Shown here: in pieces, positions 59,685 through 64,000 of the stretch
Position numbering within the stretch: position 1 is the stretch's first letter
Layout of the letters: every line of letters begins with the position of its first letter
From: Membranipora membranacea
Lineage: Eukaryota > Bryozoa > Gymnolaemata > Cheilostomatida > Membraniporidae
Direction: 5' to 3'
DNA length: 64,000 nucleotides
Assembly: GCA_914767715.1 (NCBI GenBank)
Contig: OU612066.1
Location: 6,019,001 to 6,083,000, forward strand
Notes under the pieces: generated by a model
Seen by the model: the letters and a program-made list of their open reading frames with translations, nothing else
Databases searched by the model: none
Told to the model about the DNA's origin: nothing
Program-made: the position numbers and the translations under genes

Positions 59685-61794
59685 CAGAAATAGATTACTA
59701 CAACCATAGATAAATATCCGTCTGGTGGTGGAAGTTCAGATATGTTTCTCTTATCCTTGAATATATATATCAGTGGTGTCAAGTATATTCTATTTAAAAT
59801 ACAATCTCACAACGGATTTGGCAGACACTATCTCATTATCAAAGACATTTTTAAAGGAAGAAGGCTACATTAAACTGTTCAACGCACACTTATTAGAATC
59901 ATAGAAAAACAAAAGTTTCATACAACAGAACCAGATTTGCTCACAGTTCATATGAAATTTAAATAGTTCCCATTATTTGATGTTCTACATATTACATATA
60001 ATTCAAGACTGGAGAGAGTCTTCAACAACAAAGTAGACTTCAGTCATGATGCCCTGTAAAATTTTGTGAGAAAATTCACAGATGTCGTGTGTCCCTACAA
60101 AGCCACTATAGGAATTGAAAACCAAGTCTAGTAGATGATTAGTCTGCGAGGCCAGCAATCATTTTTTTACTTAGTAGCAACATCATACATAAAAAATCCT
60201 TAACATTATAATTAAATACTACACTTACAGTATCACTGAATTTTTTTTGTAGAGTTCAATGGACAGTATTGAGATATTTACGACACAAAATTTTTTTTCC
60301 CGTTTACCAATCACAAAAAGCAGGATATCAATAACTCTTAGATTAGTGGGTTCAATCAATACTGCATAACTGTTTACATTTAAATAGTCACCAGGGGTGC
60401 CCAGAATCTTTTCATTTCAATTGAATTACTTGATAACTTCTCTCCCACACCATATTTACAATTCATATATGCATCCATAGCTCCTAAATATCTCACATGG
60501 GTGTCCGAATGTCAACATAGTTTGGCAGATATTCTGTACTGGTTTAGCATAAACCGACAGGAAAGAAATAGGATTCGATTGACGGTCATTAAAATTAAGG
60601 GCCTTATGAGACACATTGACCAGACCATTTCTTTTGTTGGATAGGCAGAAAAACTTAGGGAGGATGAACTTGGGTGAAAATTGTTCAGGCGTCGTCAGAG
60701 GGACAAAACTCTTAGATCACATATTCAAGCCTGCTAAAAAGTTTGTGTACATAGAAAGAATCAACAAACCCTGTTTTTATCTACAGAGACTTTCAATCAC
60801 CTTCTAGGTCTGAGCATATAGTATGAAAGTAGTTAATTGAGTATTATGCTGAGCAATACTTTAAATTTTCGATGGCCAATGCACCATTTTTAATACAAAT
60901 GCTAAGGCCAGAAGCAGCTATAGCTTAAGTTGTTATGGCACAGACAATTTTTGATGGCACAATACTGATCACATTTTATGCTTCATTAATATACGTTCTG
61001 TAAAATTCACTGGGTGTACCCAGTAGTATTGGTCATGTTTAGAAATTAGGTGTTTTACTCTTACATCACATGGATGGGGACATAAATCCTATTCTGACCT
61101 CTGCGTTACAGTGAAAAGTGAATAGCGCAGTGACATCGCGTCATGAGGAATGCACTGAATTAGACAGGACACCGAGCCTGTATTGTGTCCAGTCTAGAGT
61201 ATTTATATGTTTATGGCCATCACTGTTCATTGCAGTAGAGATGTAATATTTCTATCTTAGATGCCTCTTATTCCACTGACAAACTGTGGCCTAAAGGCTG
61301 GACAGTGATCATTTAGGTGAGAAGAAAATTGTGAAAAGATCCACATATTACTATTATTTGTACCCATAATTTGATTCCTTTTAATCCACTACATGAGCAG
61401 TACATGTTTCATTTGACAATTTTTTTAATCATGTCTAAGTTGCCAGTCAAATAGTTTGAAATGCAAAAGTATCTATTCATTTGCTTATAAAATCATTGCA
61501 ATCATTCAAGTGTACAGCAGCGTCGGTACGTTGTGAAGAATGCACCCGATTAGAAGGTATGTTTTAAGCCAGTAGTTTCCAGTCTAAAGATTATGTTCAT
61601 GAACAACACTGCCCGATAACAATGGACTCGTCAGGCATCTATCTCGGAGTGTTCAGCTTGGGATAAGACGAAGAGGGCAACACATTTATATTCTTCTTTC
61701 TGTGATTGTATGTTCCTTTACTTTGCTGTAAAATGCAATCATGAGATGTTCTAGACAGGGCAAAAATGGGCAATGAAAGATAATTATAAATATT
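59685..61794. other. Non-coding spacer 3' of C2
   Basis: Colinear with 18535-18600 plus 19968-21954. It lacks the 1.36 kb palindrome; the single TTAA lies near 59791. No gene seen. Confidence 0.55.
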
Positions 61795-63840
61795 CCTCAG
61801 CCTGACGTGCAAATATCAAGATTCAGCACATGGTTTACGTCAGGTTTGCGGGTTTATCTTCCAAGGAATAGAGGAAATATAACAAAATACAGACTGATTT
61901 ATCATCAATGGAATAGATAATATCACAAAATAAATGACTTGGGAGTCCTGTGGGAGACGTAGGTAGTTGCAATATTGTGGAGAACATGTTGCACAAAGTA
62001 TTCATCATTTAGAATTCTTACCTTCAGTTGTTTAGCATATCAGAGTCTTATGAAGTAGTGCCGACAAGACAGTGGACTCCATGTATGTGTCTGTCTCTAC
62101 AACAGATTAATTAAGTTGCTTTGAATCTCTCTGTACATCGACCATAGAATTTCATAAAAGACTTGAAAGTTCTGCTATCAGTGCTTCTTAGAGGTAAAAT
62201 CACACACAAACCTCACAAGGAATGCATCACCTTAATTTCTCATCCCAACAGAACAAAACTTTTTTCATTCATCACATTACTTCATAGTAAAGAGACCAAC
62301 GTACCTGTATTCACTGGTTCTGGAGCAAAAGTGTATTCTGTCTACTCTACTACTGGCCATCACATCACCCTCAAGCTTTCAGCAATCTCTACACAGGATA
62401 TCTGAAAACCAAAGATTCAACACTTAGACAACAGGATTAACATCGAGAATTATGTGTTAGATTACCTGACTCTTATATCCTCAGACTGACGTGCAAAAAT
62501 CAATAACTATTCTTCATTTGATTTGCATCAGAAGTGCGGGTTTATCATCAACGGAAGAGAATATCACAAAACAAATTACTTGGAGTCCTGTTGGAGACGC
62601 AAGTGGTTGCATGCAATATTGTTGAGAGCTGGTTGCACAAGGTAGCTATGAATTAGAATTCTTACCTTCAGTTGTTAAGCATATCGGAGAGTCCAAGAAA
62701 GTAGTGCCGACTGGACAGTGGACTCCATGTATGTGTCTGTCGCTAGAAAAGATTAATTAAGTTGCTTTGAAACTCTCTGTACATCGACCATACAGAATTT
62801 CATAAAAAAATTGAAACGTTCTGCTGTCAGTGCTTCTTAGAGGTAAAATCATACACAACCCTCACAAGGAATGCATCACCTTAATTTCTCATCCCAACAG
62901 AACAGAAACTTTTTTCATTCATCAGATTACTTCATAGTAAAGAGACCAACGTACCTGTAATCACTTGTCCGGAGCCAAAATGTATTTTGTCAACTCTACT
63001 ACTGGCCATCACATCACCCTCAAGCTTTCAGTCATCTTTACACAGAATATCTGAAAACCAAAGATTCAACACTTAGACAACAGGATTAACATCGAGGATT
63101 ATGTGTCAGATCACCTGACTCTAATATCCTCAGACTGACGTGCAAAAATCAATAGCTATTCTTCATTCACATCAGAAGTGCGTGATTATCATCAATGGAT
63201 AAAAGGAGAAATCACAAAATAAATGACTGGAAGTCCAGTGGAAGAAGCAAGTAGTTCCAATGTTGTAAATAACTTGTTGCACGAAGGAGCCGCCAAATAT
63301 AATTCTCACTCACCTTAGGTCGTTTAGCATTTCAGAAGAGTCCCAGCAAGTAGTGCCAACTGGACAGAGAACTCCATGTATGTGTCTGTCTCTAGAACAG
63401 ATTAATAAAGTTGCTTTGAAATTCTCTGTACATCCACAATATAGAATTTCATAAAAACTTGTAAAGTTCTGCTATCAGTGCTTCTTAGAGGTAAAATCAT
63501 ACACAAACCTCCCAAGGAATGCATCACCTTAATTTCTCATCCCAACAGAATAAAAACATTTTTGCATTCATCTCATTACTTCATAGTAAAGAGACCAACA
63601 TACCTGTATTCATTAGTATTTTGTTAACTCCACTACTGGCCACCCCATCACCATCAAGCTTTCGGCAATCTTCACACAGAATATCTGAAAACCAAAGATT
63701 CAACACTTAGACATCAGGATTAACATAGAGAATTATGTGTTAGATCACCTGACTCTAATATCCTCAGACTGACGTGCAAAAATCAATAACTATTCTTCAT
63801 TTGATTTACATCAGAAGTGTGTGATTGTCATCAATGGATA
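61795..63840. repeat. Tandem array, ~0.65 kb unit, second locus
   Basis: Landmark CTCAG(A/C)CTGACGTGCAAA at about 61796, 62480, 63129 and 63763, with spacings near 684, 649 and 633. Same unit and order as the array at 21955. The remaining bases to the window end match 24011-24180. Confidence 0.85.
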
Positions 63841-64000
63841 AGAGAAGACATATTGACACCAAAATATTATTCAAGTCATAAACTTATCAGGCCTGATATA
63901 CATTGACGCACTGCAACGAACCTTGAATTGAAGACTGTACCAAGATCAGCAGTTCAGGAGGTTTTCATTATCTGTACCTAAAATCAAAGGAGAAAAATGA

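Overview
The window looks like nuclear DNA of an invertebrate animal. The genes are split by spliceosomal introns with GT..AG borders, polyA signals follow the stops, and DNA transposons, LINE remnants and LTR elements are scattered throughout. The sequence is AT-rich. The species cannot be read from the sequence; a sponge or other early-branching metazoan is my guess only. There is one 200-base assembly gap.

The main content is a tandem family of secreted class 3 (fungal-type) lipases, all on the + strand. Each complete gene has six coding exons. Exon 1 encodes a signal peptide and a small six-cysteine PSI-like module (…GCRWCPLTR.C…). Exons 2-6 encode a Lipase_3 fold with a GHSLGG serine elbow, an Asp in DPVPQ/DPYPQ and a His in (E/Q)H.NYF. 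Intron phases are the same in every copy (1,0,0,0,0), and a putative non-coding leader exon precedes each gene. Three classes alternate: A (A0 partial, A1, A2), B (B1, B2 pseudogene, B3, B4 relic) and C (C1, C2 pseudogene).

Layout: 1-0.7 kb end of A0; 0.7-2.2 kb A-type 3' flank; 2.2-3.4 kb spacer with a SINE-like segment; 4.4-7.0 kb A1; 9.4-12.3 kb B1; 12.3-15.1 kb repeats with a LINE insertion; 15.7-18.3 kb C1; 18.6-20.0 kb a giant palindrome with TTAA duplications; 22-24 kb a ~0.65 kb tandem array; 25.4-27.4 kb truncated B2 pseudogene, fused at its break to the upstream region of A2; 28.5-31.1 kb A2; 33.2-36.1 kb B3; 37.5-40.3 kb B4 relic with several insertions and the gap; 40.3-44.0 kb a DNA transposon with long terminal inverted repeats; 44-48.3 kb mostly unassigned, with a few weak exon candidates; 48.3-50.8 kb LINE relic, C-promoter-like repeats and a MITE; 51.3-59.4 kb C2 pseudogene, split in exon 1 by a 5.5 kb LTR retroelement; 61.8-63.8 kb a second copy of the tandem array.

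The A1-B1 segment (about 3.36-12.3 kb) is nearly identical, introns included, to A2-B3 (27.39-36.1 kb). The C1 region (14.6-24.1 kb) matches the C2 region (49.6-64 kb). This is either a recent segmental duplication or two haplotypes placed end to end by the assembler. The paired copies show which insertions are recent: palindrome, MITE, LINE, LTR element. The apparently functional products are A1, A2, B3 and C1. B1 has a damaged splice donor. The most unusual single item is the LTR element: one open frame combines a gag-like region, a membrane-anchored glycoprotein-like region and an integrase tail, without protease, reverse transcriptase or integrase core.
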